DNA of 64,000 nt from Aphrophora alni (taxonomy: Eukaryota > Arthropoda > Insecta > Hemiptera > Aphrophoridae), in assembly GCA_963513935.1 (NCBI GenBank), contig OY740774.1, forward strand, positions 96,231,668 through 96,295,667, in the 5' to 3' direction. Below, in pieces: positions 11,870 to 23,829 of the stretch. How positions within the stretch are numbered: position 1 is the first letter of the stretch; the number at the start of each line of letters is the position of its first letter. The translations under genes and the position numbers were made by a program. A model generated the notes under the pieces. That model was not told where the DNA came from, did no database searches, and worked only from the letters and a program-made list of their open reading frames with translations.

Positions 11870-14100
11870 TATCAGAAATACAATTAAAAAACGTTGTCTT
11901 GTCTTAGACTAAATTACATCGGTATAAACTAAAAGTTAAAATATCAAACTAATCATAATATAACCATCTCGCACCAAACAAATTTATAAAAATACTTACT
12001 AATACAGTAAGGATACTTTCTCTTTTTCCTTTAATTTTCTCAAATTTTAAATTTTAGTTTTACCTAATATATAAAATTATTTTTGAAAATATTATTAAAT
12101 TATATTGTTTTTTCAATTATTCAAAATACCTAATAAACAACAAATAAACTTTACTGAAAAGTGACAATAAAAATGTATCACAGAGTAATGCTGTTTATTC
12201 TTGTTACAGGGAAATACACAGATTTTGTTTATTAATGTATTTTGTATCTCGTTTCAGTCTGTTTGGGAAATAGTCTGTGGTGGTCCATCACCTATGTAAA
12301 CGTCACTGAAAGCAGTTTTGTGACGTAATTGATTTTGAATAGTATGTGAGTGGAATATATTTAAATAACAAAGTTTTAAATTTTCGAGTAATATAAATCG
12401 TAAAATCAAATATTACAATATAAAAAAGAATATCAACATTAAAAGGCTTTAATGAACACGTTACAGCTAAAATTTAATTAATAATAAAATTATGGGATAT
12501 TTATTCCATGTATACAGAAAAAATTGAAAGCGTTAATAAACAAATTGCTTTAATTTTTATAATCTGGGAGGTTACATGTTTATTATATTTACAAAACCTG
12601 GTAATGTATTGCATTATTATTAACACTAATGTTTCTCTCATTATCTAATTCATACACAATATTTGTATGGAAAAGATATTGTTTAGATAATATTATAGTA
12701 TTTTTAGTTTTGAAATATCATTATATTATTTTGTTCATTATGTAAATAAACATATACGTTTACTTACAATTTTGAATAAGTTAAACACGTGGCGATACCT
12801 TTCTCACTTACTATTTTGATTCCTAATTTTTTGGCTAGGGAAATAGCCTTTTTAGCCTTTTCTTTGTATCTCTAAATCATATCTAGTATTTCAGTATGCA
12901 CTAATGAAACTAATTACAAGCATACAATTCATGTTACCGTAAATTGTTTATTATCATATATGTATTAGTGTTTGAAATGCACTAAAACATCATCGTGTTA
13001 TTGCAATTATGCTGCTTTTATTTTTTTGAAAGTATTTATATCAATTGAAAAACAATTGCAATAATTTCGAAATTTCAAAAGTTGTAAGACAACGATTGAC
13101 AACCTAAAGATTTAAAATGAAACTAACTAATTCAGTAAGGAACTAAATTTTATTTGTTTTAGAAACAGTCTTTTTAAATTTAAATAGAAATTTAAGATAA
13201 TTTGTCTGATAATATTTTCGAACTCAAAATTAACATATTAATTTGAGTGGTAACATTTTAATGGCTATCATATATTCTAACCTCTAATATTGTAGGTGAA
13301 CTACGTATGGGATATTTGGATTAGATATAAACTACAGGGAACTAAGTTTACGGGTTAGATTATCATTTCCTTTATGTCAATTGTAGAAGTAGTTTATGTT
13401 ATAAAATATTTAAATTTGACAAGATAGCTTAATTGTATATTTAATCCATATGTAATCAGTTACTCTATATTTTGTAAAGATTTGGAGGAAGACATAAGAA
13501 CTTAATAAATTATCATTATTTTTTATATATATTTAAGAAAAAAAATAGTGTTTATTAAAAGATAAGTGTGCTAGTTAAAAGAGTTTTAATAAAAGAATAT
13601 AACTAGGGCAACACTAATTGGAACATTAAAGAAAACAAATGTTCTATTTCTTTCATTTCTAATTAAAGTTAAATTCATTTCCCTTTTTTTGTAAACAATA
13701 AATTTGATGTTAAATAGGATATTTATTGCAATGTTATATTAAATATATTATTTTTTTAAAGTTAAAATCCATTTTTTAATATTTTTCTCTCAAAAAGACT
13801 ATGCACCTCAAGAACAAAAATTAGGAAAGAGTACGAACAAACATAAACTTTTGTTAAATATTTTTGTATGTTCTACGTTTACATTGTGCTATAACATTGA
13901 ACTTTAATTCGAATAAGCTAATTAGATAATGACACAATATTCCGGATACGCCTGTACTTCTATACATGTGATCTTTACCGCATTAGTTTTTTTTTATTTT
14001 CAAAAATAAATTTCGTTTCTAGGAAAAAAAGAAAAAGTGAACAAATAAAAATGCAATCAGTCTTTGTTAAGTCACCACTTCTCTTCAAGTAAGTTTTCCC
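11870..14100. other. AT-rich intergenic sequence
   Basis: No gene, RNA or repeat recognised. Confidence 0.55.
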
Positions 14101-14119
14101 CTCTATCAACTTGTGAATC

Positions 14120-14335
14120 TGTAATTGCTTTCGCAACATTCTTTTAACCTTTCAGGTTATTAGTTTTATTTAATTAAATTTATACGATTTTAAAGTTGAT
14201 TTTATGCCCTTCATTGCACTTACAAAGTTTGACAAAAGTTAACTCATTGTAAGTACAACACTCAGGTTTAACGTGGTTTGGTAACCATGTTCAGCAACTT
14301 TTATTGCATTATGTACGTAGTAGCTATATTGGTAG
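14120..14335 (+). repeat. dispersed repeat family A, copy 2
   Basis: Same strand and order as 1440-1650: CACTTACAAAGTTTGACAAAA, GTAAGTACAACACTCAGGTT, then AGCAACTTTTATTGCATTATG followed by TAC. Diverged, with several indels. Confidence 0.45.
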
Positions 14336-14339
14336 TTAT

Positions 14340-16140
14340 TATAGATTTAAATAACAACAGATGTCCATAATATGATTTTAAATTATAAAAATACTAGCTA
14401 TGAAAAACTTGTACCCTATTAAGTTGTATAATTCTTGAAAAATAAAAATAAATGAGTAGGAGACAAAAAAGTGTAACGCTTTACATTATCATAAAAAAAC
14501 AATCATCGGTGTCTCAATGAAAATCAAAGCAATCAAGATGATCACTCAAAAAATCAGGAAACATACCACGTATAGTTTAATACAAGGAACAAGAAATAAA
14601 GAGACAGATAATAAAATCAACTTTTATTTCAAGTTCATTGTAACATATACTGTGGAAAAACAACAAAATATTATCCCATAGTTTACCTAAATATAACTTA
14701 TTTATTAGGGAATGTAATAAAATGTCAATATTTGATACAGCACCCAGCTGTGAATATATTTATAGACATGTTTACAACTAATCATAGTTTACCCGTAAGC
14801 TGAGAAAATTATATTGTTAAATCTTACTTTCACACCGAAGATAATTTGTGAAAATACCGTGCTGCCTAAAACCACTGAACTCTAACACATTATATACTTT
14901 GAGAATGTAATAATTTATTTATCTCTAAATGCTATTTACTTCGGTTCTAATCTTTATTGATTTGATACCTTTACACCGTAATTTGTACTGTAATTAAACG
15001 TATTTACATTTCATTTTAAATTTCGTATTTTGTGTTTATATTTAAGACAAATGTTCAGTGTATCATTTTATTTATGTGGAATGATTTTTGGCCAAGTCTC
15101 TATAACGTAGGTGTTTATGTTAAGTAGACGAGAGTAAATTTTAAAGGACAAAACAAGAGTTTAAAAAAAGCAATTTAAACGTGATAGAAATGTTATATAA
15201 TTATAGAAACATAATATATTTAGATTTTAATCTACTGATACAATTTGGCTCCATGAACCTGTCTAAAATAAATAGTCTATATAATAATTTGCTACACAGA
15301 AAAATAAAATAATATATACATAAAGATGGAGATAGTGAACTATATATAATTCGTATTAAAATATATAATGTTAGAACAAACGTTCCCGAAATTTAAATTG
15401 ACTTTTAAAATTTACACAACCATAATATTAAATAAATAAATGAAACAATAATCTAATAAACATAATTTAAACGATGACTACTTAGTAAAATGACGCTTGT
15501 TTCGATTGTTTTAAATAACTTATTTTTACTTTTTAATTTATTTTAAGTAAATGTATATATAAAATAGTATATTTGAAATTTTACTCTAAATAAAACTATA
15601 TGTATCGAATTTTTTGCAATCCAGAATAATACAATAAAATATGTATATGCAATGCAAATGAAAAATATATAAGTGTTTTCAAATATTTTACTTTTTTGCG
15701 TTGACATGAAATAGTTTTAACTCTATAAAATCAGTTATTTATCATTATTTCATAATTTAAATTGTTTGTATTAAGTGTATTGTATCAAATTAAGTGTTTT
15801 ACTCATTTGGTCTTTACAAACCATATACAACAAACTTCAAAGAAAACTTTCTCTATCTGCCGAATTAAAGTTTCGATAGTAATAAATAGTACAGATCGAT
15901 ACAAGTGTATGAATAACCTCTGAATATAGCTTGTTAATAAAAACAATAAAATATTTACGTTCATATTGTATGTTAATTATATTAACACTTACATTTACAA
16001 ACAATTATATAGTAAAATATATATTATTAAGTTTTATTAGTGTTATAATATAACTAATGTAGTCGGACATACAAGAACATAAAACAGTGAAATAACTCCT
16101 ATAATTCCTCTAATATATTGTATACTGTATACATTATAGT
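14340..16140. other. AT-rich intergenic sequence
   Basis: Nothing recognised on either strand. Confidence 0.55.
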
Positions 16141-16149
16141 ATAACGAAG

Positions 16150-16330
16150 ACATGGAAACTAGTATTTGTGAACTCAAATATGATGTTATTAAAACTAACC
16201 GTATACTTTAGCTCAATCAATGACACTATGGCACACGTATTGCTTGACAAGTCAAGTTATTTGATCATATTGCACTCTTTCTACTTTAAACAATACTTTC
16301 TGTATTGATATACTATTATATCATTTGCAT
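16150..16330 (+). repeat. dispersed repeat family B, copy 3
   Basis: Weakest member of the family: GGAAACTAGTATTTGTGAA start, AGCTCAATCAATGACA, AAGTCAAGTTATTTGATCAT and an end with CTCTTTCTAC. Aligns in order with 40-235 and 2965-3180. Confidence 0.3.
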
Positions 16331-16339
16331 TGTTCATAG

Positions 16340-17118
16340 CATATTATAATCAATTGTTTTGATTTTTTAAGTAAATGATAGAGTGTTTGTACTGTCAAAT
16401 GTTTATGATAATTTGATATTTTACATATTTCCTAAAAATATAAATATTAAGAAAATGATTTTCTTGCATGGATTAGTTCTTCCCTTCGAAATAAGGTTGT
16501 ATTTTAAATAGAATGATTAAACCTATAATAGAAAATAAATATTTCATAATGACGTAAGTATGTAATTAGTAACTCTATTTAGAGTGCAAAAACTAAGACT
16601 TTGGTTTCAGCCAAGGATTATATTAAATGAAATATATTTTCCGTTTGCATTTCCTAGTAAATATCTCGTTGTCAATATGTGTTAACGACCAACATAGTGG
16701 CAAGTTCATCAAACATAGTGATTTACAAGTTTATACAATATAATAGGAACATTTGTAAAAAAGATTATTTAAAATACATCCCATATGAATTTTGTTTTAA
16801 TGTACGCTAATACTAAAATAATCCATATTACGTAAAAAAGTATTAAAATGGTTTGATTGGGGGAAAAGTCCAACAAAAAACAATTTTACATAAATTTCAA
16901 TAACTTTCGTCGTCATTCAAAAACATTATTGAAATAAATCCCTTAATATTATTTACCTACAATAAGGAACTTTAAAACTTTTCATGTGTTTATTACAAAT
17001 GCCTGAATTTATTCATGTCCTCTGCATTTTATTTAAAATGGTTCATCCTTAGCTTTGGATATTTTATAATATTTGTTCATTTTTTATCATTGTACATAGG
17101 TTATTTAAACATTTTGAG

Positions 17119-17187
<69 letters not shown>

Positions 17188-18170
17188 GAAGTACATTATA
17201 TTTATAAGAAGAATTATAATATATGAAACAAACAAAAAACCAATACGTATTGTATTCTTTGTAAAAACTAATTAAATATGTGAATAAAATAATTACTCAC
17301 ATATTTTAATTTGGTTTTATTCTAATATTCAGAGCGTAAACTATAACGATATACATGAATTGTAATCTGTTGTATATTTGCAGATATGTCTTATTTTTCA
17401 ATCGAATTACTTCTGTTTACCGATTTGTATTTAGTGTAGAAATAAATCAATTGCCGATAATGAGATGTCCCGAAATTTTGACCATCGTTGAATTTTAAAA
17501 CACTAAAAATCACAAACCATTTTATTCTGTCACGACCAACCAGGGAACTACATTCTCAGCATTACTTCGTAATAAGGTAATTTTCTTTACCCACTGAACA
17601 ACTCTTCTGCCTAGGATAAATTAATTTCTCTCCCACTACTAATATACATTATTATATTATTTTTTTAACTAGAAAACAATATTTACATCTATTTATACTT
17701 TGTAAACACTAATTATTTCAACTTAACAATTACATAGAATTTATTTAATATTTTCTTATGTGATTCATTCATTTGTACATTTATTTACTTCAATTCTATT
17801 ATTATTAGTAACAAGTGTTGTAGTTAGTCATAAGTTTTTTTTTAGTTGTAGTAGCTTCAATTCAGGAAGACGACTTCATTACATGTAACGATTATTTAAT
17901 AAAAGTTTTGGTAAAACAGACTTTTTATACTAAAGAGTTCATGTTGGAACACACAATATATTAATTTGAATATTTTAGTTTCTAATTTTTACTAACGTAT
18001 AATAACTTCGTATCTCTTCACCAACATCTCTGTGACTTAATATAAATATATTTAAACTTCACCATTACCTTTCATTGCCATATTACCTTTCACCTGTGTA
18101 TATTAAACCTGAAAATTCAGCTTTTATGAATTGTATGTTCAAAGAAAACAAATAATTCGTTATTATACTT
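16340..18170. other. AT-rich intergenic sequence with (AT)n tract
   Basis: Contains a 60-base (AT)n run at 17126-17185. No coding feature recognised. Confidence 0.55.
17126..17185. repeat. (AT)n microsatellite
   Basis: Uninterrupted AT run of about 60 bases. Confidence 0.95.
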
Positions 18171-18179
18171 GATTTAATA

Positions 18180-18445
18180 CCAGCGAGACTTGTATACGTT
18201 TAGTTTAACAAATACAAACACCATCTCTAATGACAAGGAAGATTATTCTTAAATTAAAAGCAAACATTGATAAGATCTAAATAGGATTACTTAGGCTCAC
18301 TTCATAACATAAATCAACGTCGAAACAGTGAAATTGCTTTATATGATACCATTGCAAGCTGTAATAATGAATCCTTTGGCGCAATAATCCTTGAATAACT
18401 AACTTACTCAGCTAGAAGGCTTTTCCCTGGTAACATGTGGTCAGC
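18180..18445 (+). repeat. dispersed repeat family D, copy 1
   Basis: Roughly 80 percent identical by eye to the reverse complement of 59221-59480 over about 260 bases. Conserved blocks include AATGACAAGG-AGATTATTCTTAAATT, GGATTACTTAGGCTCA, GAAACAGTGAAATTG, AATAATCCTTGA and AGAAGGCTTTT. A shorter third copy lies at 24895-25000. No coding sequence or terminal repeats seen. Confidence 0.75.
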
Positions 18446-18636
18446 TTACCAGGTTTCCATTCAAAACAGTAAGCATGCTCTAACAATACCAGTAATTGCA
18501 AATATGATTTATAACCTGTTTGAGTAAATGCTAAATTTTATTCAAGCTGAATTTGTTTACGGAAAACAAATGTATTTCATTTTATACATTCTTTTGTGTC
18601 TGTCAAATGTAGTCTTTGTTTGTATTTTCTTCTATG

Positions 18637-18677
18637 TGGCTACATGTTTCGCTGCCACAGGCAGCATCGTCAGGCCA
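18637..18677 (-). ncRNA. hammerhead-ribozyme-like motif, left arm
   Basis: Read on the minus strand: stem I TGGC (18674-18677), core CTGACGA (18667-18673), one extra T, stem II GCTGCC/GGCAGC closed by TGT (perfect 6 bp), core GAA, stem III ACATGT (self-complementary, minimal), cleavage-site A (18641), and GCCA (18637-18640) pairing back to TGGC. This fits the type I hammerhead consensus CUGANGA...GAAA...UH, apart from the extra base before stem II. Minimal stem III is known from hammerheads of Penelope-like elements and retrozymes. Activity is not shown. Confidence 0.6.
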
Positions 18678-18720
18678 GCTATTATGTCCATAAAACACTC
18701 ACAATTATGGACATAATAGC

Positions 18721-18761
18721 TGGCCTGAAGATGTTGCCTGTGGCAGCGAAACATGTAGCCA
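18721..18761 (+). ncRNA. hammerhead-ribozyme-like motif, right arm
   Basis: Stem I TGGC (18721-18724), core CTGAAGA (18725-18731), extra T, stem II GTTGCC/GGCAGC (18733-18738 and 18742-18747) with loop TGT, core GAA (18748-18750), stem III ACATGT (18751-18756), cleavage-site A (18757), stem I return GCCA (18758-18761). It differs from the left-arm motif at two positions only. One is the N of CUGANGA, which is free in the hammerhead consensus, and the other changes a G-C pair of stem II into a G-U wobble. Both changes leave the fold intact. Confidence 0.6.
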
Positions 18762-18834
18762 CATAGAAGAAAATACAAACAAAGACTACATTTGACAGAC
18801 ACAAAAGTATGTATAAAATGAAATATATGTAGTT

Positions 18835-20349
18835 CTAAAGCTGTTCAACAATGAAAATGTATTTCACTAGTAGATATTGAATGACAGAAAATACAAGGCA
18901 TCATCAGTTTAATTATTTAATCTTAAGTGTTGTCACTGTATCACTACAGAAACTAAAATATTCATAGTTGTTTATTGAACTACTTTACAGTATAGACAAA
19001 GTTATTTTACACATTAATCAAAATGAAACTAGAAAACTATATTATAATGTCGATAAAATAATCAACACTTAGATCTATCCAGAATTATTTACATAGATAT
19101 AAACTTTCGTTTTCATTGAAAACCATTAATCTATTTTGAATTTAAACAAAATATGTTTTTGTTTACAAAAATTAAATTAATGTTATTATCAATAAAACTA
19201 AAAATTATTGTTTAAAATAATAAAAGCTTTGAATTTGTAAACACCTATCCACTATTAAAATCCCATCACCTGACTTACGTTTATGAATGATAGCCTACTG
19301 AAAAATATAATCTTGTTTGTAATGTACATTAAGATATTGTCTAAAGTTTAAAAAAAAATTCAGTTGTATAGAAAAAAAAGAGAGTTTTTACAATAATATA
19401 TAATGACTATAATATAATTATATGCAATAAACTTCCACCAAACATGGAAAATTAGTAGAAATAATCTGAGTATTATATACTAATGGGAAACATTCCACTT
19501 GCAAAATATGATTTTCTAAATCAAATTAAATTCGTATTTAAATTTAAACACAATTTTTATCTTAATATTTAGTCGTTTAGAACAAAGAGCAATTATCGAT
19601 TTTTTAAACTCGTGTTCAGGAAATATGGTATATTCAATTTAAATATTGAAGGTTCCACGTGCTTACATTTAGTGATCTTTATAATGCACTATGCAAATGA
19701 CACAACAAGTCTCCTTTTACATGATAGTAAGAAAGTTTATAATTAATTATACAATGTCTTTGTGTATTCCAAAATTCTTCTTTTTTTAATATTCCGGTCT
19801 CATTTTGATAGTAATAATGGCTCGACGTTTTCATATTGTTGGAATTTTCATAATAATTGCCCTTCTATGTAATATATTACACATTTATTTGAGAAGAGGA
19901 ATATTGCCTTCATATTGTTGGAATATCTAAATTAATATTAAAGAATAAAGTAACAAACATTTATGGGAGAGTTACATCGCAATGGCAACGGATATTTTAA
20001 AACAAACCTTGGAATTTTATTATTATGTATTAAAAATTATGATGTATTGGATATGTAAGATAAAACTGATATATCGATGAAACTGAGAAAGATATTAAAC
20101 GTAAATAACTATTGAACTTGACTTATGAGATGATTTTAATTTACAATAAACTTGAATACAATTTCTCACAAACGCGTATATCAATTCAAAAACCTTTTCC
20201 ACAATAACATAGTCATCATAAATATAGAAGTATGATTTAATTTTAATAAATATCTTTACTAATATAAATAATGCAAGTTATAAGTCTCTTATATATTTTT
20301 ATTCTTACGAGAGTCTAAAAGTCTGAAACCAATGATAGTGTCTAAGGGT

Positions 20350-20412
<63 letters not shown>

Positions 20413-20600
20413 ATACACACACAATTAATTCTGGAGGCATAATTCTGGAGGAAAAATATATGTTTTTTTATAGTACATTGGAAGATTCCTTAAGGAGCAC
20501 ATTATTGGTTACTCAACTGCGAATTTATAAAGTCATTAAAACCACTTTACTCGAAGTGTTATTGGTGAGTGGTGAAACATGATTAGATAATATTATATAA
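18835..20600. other. AT-rich intergenic sequence with poly-A tract
   Basis: Contains a 56-base pure A run at 20356-20411 followed by a short ACACAC stretch. Otherwise nothing recognised. Confidence 0.55.
20356..20411. repeat. poly-A tract (56 bases)
   Basis: Pure A run. It could be the tail of a retroposed sequence, but no recognisable element body lies 5' of it. Confidence 0.9.
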
Positions 20601-20691
20601 ATAAATAATAAACTTACAAACTTATAAGACTAAACATGTTTACTCCAGTATAACAAACACACAGAACACAATTCTCACAAAAAATACGCCT

Positions 20692-20739
20692 ATGTATCAG
20701 ACGCGTTTCAACGACAAGGTCGTCCTCTTCAGTGATACA
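20692..20739 (-). ncRNA. hammerhead-ribozyme-like motif, tandem copy 1
   Basis: On the minus strand: stem I TGTATCA, core CTGAAGA, one extra G, stem II GACGAC/GTCGTT (6 bp with one G-U pair, loop CTT), core GAA, stem III ACGCGT, cleavage-site C, and TGATACA pairing all seven bases of stem I. The best supported stem I of all copies in the window. Confidence 0.65.
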
Positions 20740-20825
20740 CAATAAACTTACAAACTTATAAGACTAAACATGTTTACTCCAGTATAACAAACACAAAGAA
20801 CACAATTCTCACAAAAAATACGCCT

Positions 20826-20873
20826 ATGTATCAGACGCGTTTCAACGACAAGGTCGTCCTCTTCAGTGATACA
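20826..20873 (-). ncRNA. hammerhead-ribozyme-like motif, tandem copy 2
   Basis: Identical to the motif in the first unit, exactly 134 bases away. If transcribed from the minus strand, cleavage at both motifs would release a 134-nt unit, the usual step towards circular RNA in such elements (inference). Confidence 0.65.
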
Positions 20874-20934
20874 CGAGCTACACCAATCAAACTATAACAA
20901 AGTTGAGTTATAGTTTGATAGGTGTAGCTCGTGT
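20871..20934. repeat. hairpin joined to the tandem dimer
   Basis: Arms 20871-20898 and 20907-20934 are reverse complements (28 bases, one mismatch) around an 8-base loop. The arm sequence ACACGAGCTACA recurs at 28613-28624, beside the diverged motif, so the arm belongs to the element family. Confidence 0.85.
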
Positions 20935-21129
20935 TTAATATACGAGTATATATATTTAATATATGTTTACTCCATTCTACATACAATACAAAAAGTATCA
21001 ATATAAAGAGTTATTTACCATATTCAATATTAAATATGTTTATATATTACAAATTAACTACAATAAGAGGTTTTAGATAGATTTTACTGTAATGTATCTT
21101 GCATTATTTCATTAAAATGTCGTGACCTT

Positions 21130-21410
21130 AAAAAAAATTAACTACCAGATTACCGGTTCTTCATACGGGTTTGACGTATAATTGTATTGTATAATGGAGT
21201 ATAGGTAATTGAGAGTTAGGGGAGTTTTCAAGGTCTTTGGGCGGTGCCCTGATGGAATTTATAAATAAAAAAAGCCTATGTGTTAACTAGGGACGCTTAG
21301 AATGTCCATATACAATTTCAACTCAATGGGTCCAGTAGTTTTTATGTAATTGAGTAACACACACAGACACACACACTCCATTAGATTTCATATAATAGTA
21401 TAGATGTAAT
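21130..21410 (+). mobile_element. RTE-like non-LTR retroelement 3' tail
   Basis: The stretch AGCCTATGTGTTAACTAGGG, then CAATTTCAACTCAATGGGTC, CAGTAGTTTTTATGTAATTG, AGTAACACACACAGACACAC and a final ATATAATAGTATAGAT closely follows the 3' tail seen in RTE-type elements and their derivatives in many arthropod genomes (AGCCTATGTGTT... AAATTTCA...GG-TCAGTAGTTTT...GAGTAACA(CA)n...ATTATAGTATAGAT). This is recognition from memory, not a search. No open reading frame precedes it, so it is a 5'-truncated or SINE-like copy. Confidence 0.6.
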
Positions 21411-21414
21411 CCAA

Positions 21415-23510
21415 TATATCATTTTAGTAGAATTGCATGTTACGTATACATTCTATTTTTGACTAAATTTTAAAATAAAATGATTAACAATCGAAGAATA
21501 ATTAGATTAATTTATATAATTACCAGAAAAGAGTGAAAATAATTGCTTTACCGAAAATAAATATCAACTCTGATGACAGGAGGTTTTCCGAAAATTAAAA
21601 GAAAACATAATTGAAAGCGAGAGAGTATTAATTATTTAGTTTAGACTATAACTATCCGAAATAGATGTAGACAAAGCTAATCATCTTACTGTAAATTGAA
21701 TTATAATGGGCAATGCATCTCGTAATTTGTATGTTTAATGTTAAAATTGTATACATCGTTTATTTTGTTCAAAAGTGACTTTACAAATTCAAATCTCATA
21801 CCTATGTATTGTACCTATGTAAATGATAGCAGTGATATTGAAATTTACATAATGTAGAATAAACATAAATATACAGTATTTGTTTTGTTAGCGTTTTATT
21901 GTGGTTTTTTGTAATTTTCTTTCATTGTATATTCACCACAGTACTCTAGCGATTCATAAGACCCAAACATATTTAATGGAAGTTGAAAATGTAAAATTGA
22001 ATTTATATAATTGGTATATTTAAAGGTAATATGAACAATGAAAATCCAAAATAATCTAATACAATTTAAAATCAAATTAAATTTTCTTCCTTTGTATTCA
22101 GCGAATCAAAAAGTTTATGAAATATTGGCAAATGTATCTGATCAAAATTTTTCAAATGGTCTACCAAAACTATGATATACATTTTGCAAGGAACATAGAG
22201 CCAGAAAAATTATTAAAAAAATTAAATATACAATTTTATTAATTTACCAAAACTATACTTATTCCCGACTAATGATTTACTTACAGTTCTACATTTTGTG
22301 TCATTCATATTCTGCGACTCTTATTTTGTCCGTTGTGTATAATGTGTGTTTTGTGTAAAATAGGGGGAGGCAATTTTCACCATACTGTAATTTTATATAA
22401 TACCCTTATTATTATAAATGTTTTAATTACGACATACTTATTACTTTAAAACATTTAGTGATTTATTAATTACACCTAAACTCTTGTTATAAACCTAAAA
22501 TAAGTGTTGATATTAACTCATTATTTATTAAAACAACAAAAAAGTTGATATTTATATTACGTAATATATCATGATATTATTATCGTCTTTCTCTTCTTAT
22601 ATTCTAATTCATTACAACATATTATATATTAAGGGTAAATTTAAGGAGGTGTATCCATCTTAGAAGTATGGATTTATTTTAGCTGTTAATTTAGATTTAT
22701 AAAAGTAGAGTAATCATAATTATTTGAGGAGGATATTGAAAATTGTATTTGTTATAGGGAGAGTCAAAAGAATTAAAATTTCAACTTAGGAAAATGTTTC
22801 TTTAAAATATTTTCCCACAGCATATTGCCACTTTTCTGTAATGGGATTTTAACTTTTCATTGGTTTACATATTTCAATTTAAAGTAATTTGATTGTATAA
22901 TTGGTTTGAATGTATCATAAAACAGAGTAGGTAAAATTTTCCTAACTTGATGTACTTCCTGTTTTCAAGAATAGCTAACCCATAATTCAAAATGTTACAC
23001 TTTATTTTAAATAAATTACTATATTAAAATAAAATGATTCATCTTTTTCTGTTTAATAACTGCGTGCTTATGTAATTTCAATTTTTTAAAATATGAAATA
23101 AGAAATCAATTAACTTTAAATTCCATTATGTTATCAAATTTCCAAAACAAAAATATTTTTCGAAATTTTGTGCTAATTCCATTTTTTGTCATATATAACA
23201 GATGAAGTTTCTGAAAGTTAATGTTAGTTTTAAAAATTGAAAGAAAAAAAATCAATTTAAGATATAATTTTAATAAGTAGAAGAACATTCGAAAGTTATT
23301 GTAAACCGATCGATATATTGTAAAATTTATTTTATAAACCAAATATCTCTTATAAAATATCTTGCGCAATCAAACTTAACAAAGACAATGTGGTTCAATT
23401 TGCTACCGATCAATCTTTCGTCATTAAAAGAAAAACATATTTTTAGCCACTTATTACAAATAATTGAGATATTATAATTTAGAGAATAAATTTCCAGAAT
23501 TAAATTTTAA
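21415..23510. other. AT-rich intergenic sequence
   Basis: Nothing recognised. The 87-codon minus-strand frame at 23106-23369 is F/K/I/N/Y-rich and has no motif. Confidence 0.55.
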
Positions 23511-23514
23511 GTTA

Positions 23515-23825
23515 TAACAGTGACATTATCCCGAACTTAATGGCGTAATTAAGTTTATATCTGGAATTGTGATATAATTATTGGTATGCAAACAGCATTC
23601 CACTAATGCTATGATAGGAATTTCTGACCTATCTGGGATAAACGTAAATCCTGTGTTTAAACGGACAAAGGATATTATTAATAATATAAAAAAATTGTAA
23701 ATATACCACTAAACTTTAGATACTTTAAGAAATAATTAAATTTTATTAATTGGTTCATATTTATATTGTAAAAAATTTGAATTAAAAATAAATATTGCAC
23801 AAACGTTCTGACTTATCCAGCATAC
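23515..23825 (+). repeat. dispersed repeat family C, copy 1
   Basis: Parallel to 27215-27535. The best block is AACAGCATTCCACTAATGCTATG followed by AGGAATTTCTGA, with weaker matches upstream (ATTGTGATATAAT) and downstream (AAGGATATT-TTA, ACTTTA, AAACGTTCT-ACT). Unknown class; no coding sequence. Confidence 0.6.
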
Positions 23826-23829
23826 CTTC

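Larger units (their letters stand above)
18570..18828. repeat. fold-back element (inverted repeat, about 124-bp arms)
   Basis: Left arm 18570-18693 and right arm 18705-18828 are reverse complements with only about four mismatches, separated by an 11-base loop. Transcribed, it would form one long hairpin. Each arm carries a hammerhead-like motif (18637-18677 minus, 18721-18761 plus). The near-identity of the arms suggests a recent event or gene-conversion-like correction. The 62-codon plus-strand frame at 18528-18716 runs through the left arm and is not a gene. Confidence 0.9.
20607..20874 (-). mobile_element. 134-bp tandem dimer with hammerhead-like motifs (retrozyme-like)
   Basis: Two head-to-tail copies of a 134-base unit (20607-20740 and 20741-20874) differ at about one base. 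Each unit holds one hammerhead-like motif on the minus strand (20693-20739 and 20827-20873). Short tandem dimers with one hammerhead per unit and no coding capacity are the hallmark of retrozymes and of circRNA-producing small elements in animals. The sequence past 20874 (minus-strand upstream) forms a hairpin listed separately. No flanking target-site duplication could be fixed by eye. A related single diverged copy lies at 28541-28640. Confidence 0.6.

Noticed and set aside
18528..18716. 62-codon plus-strand open frame
   Set aside because: Runs into the left arm and loop of the fold-back; its residues follow the repeat, not a gene.
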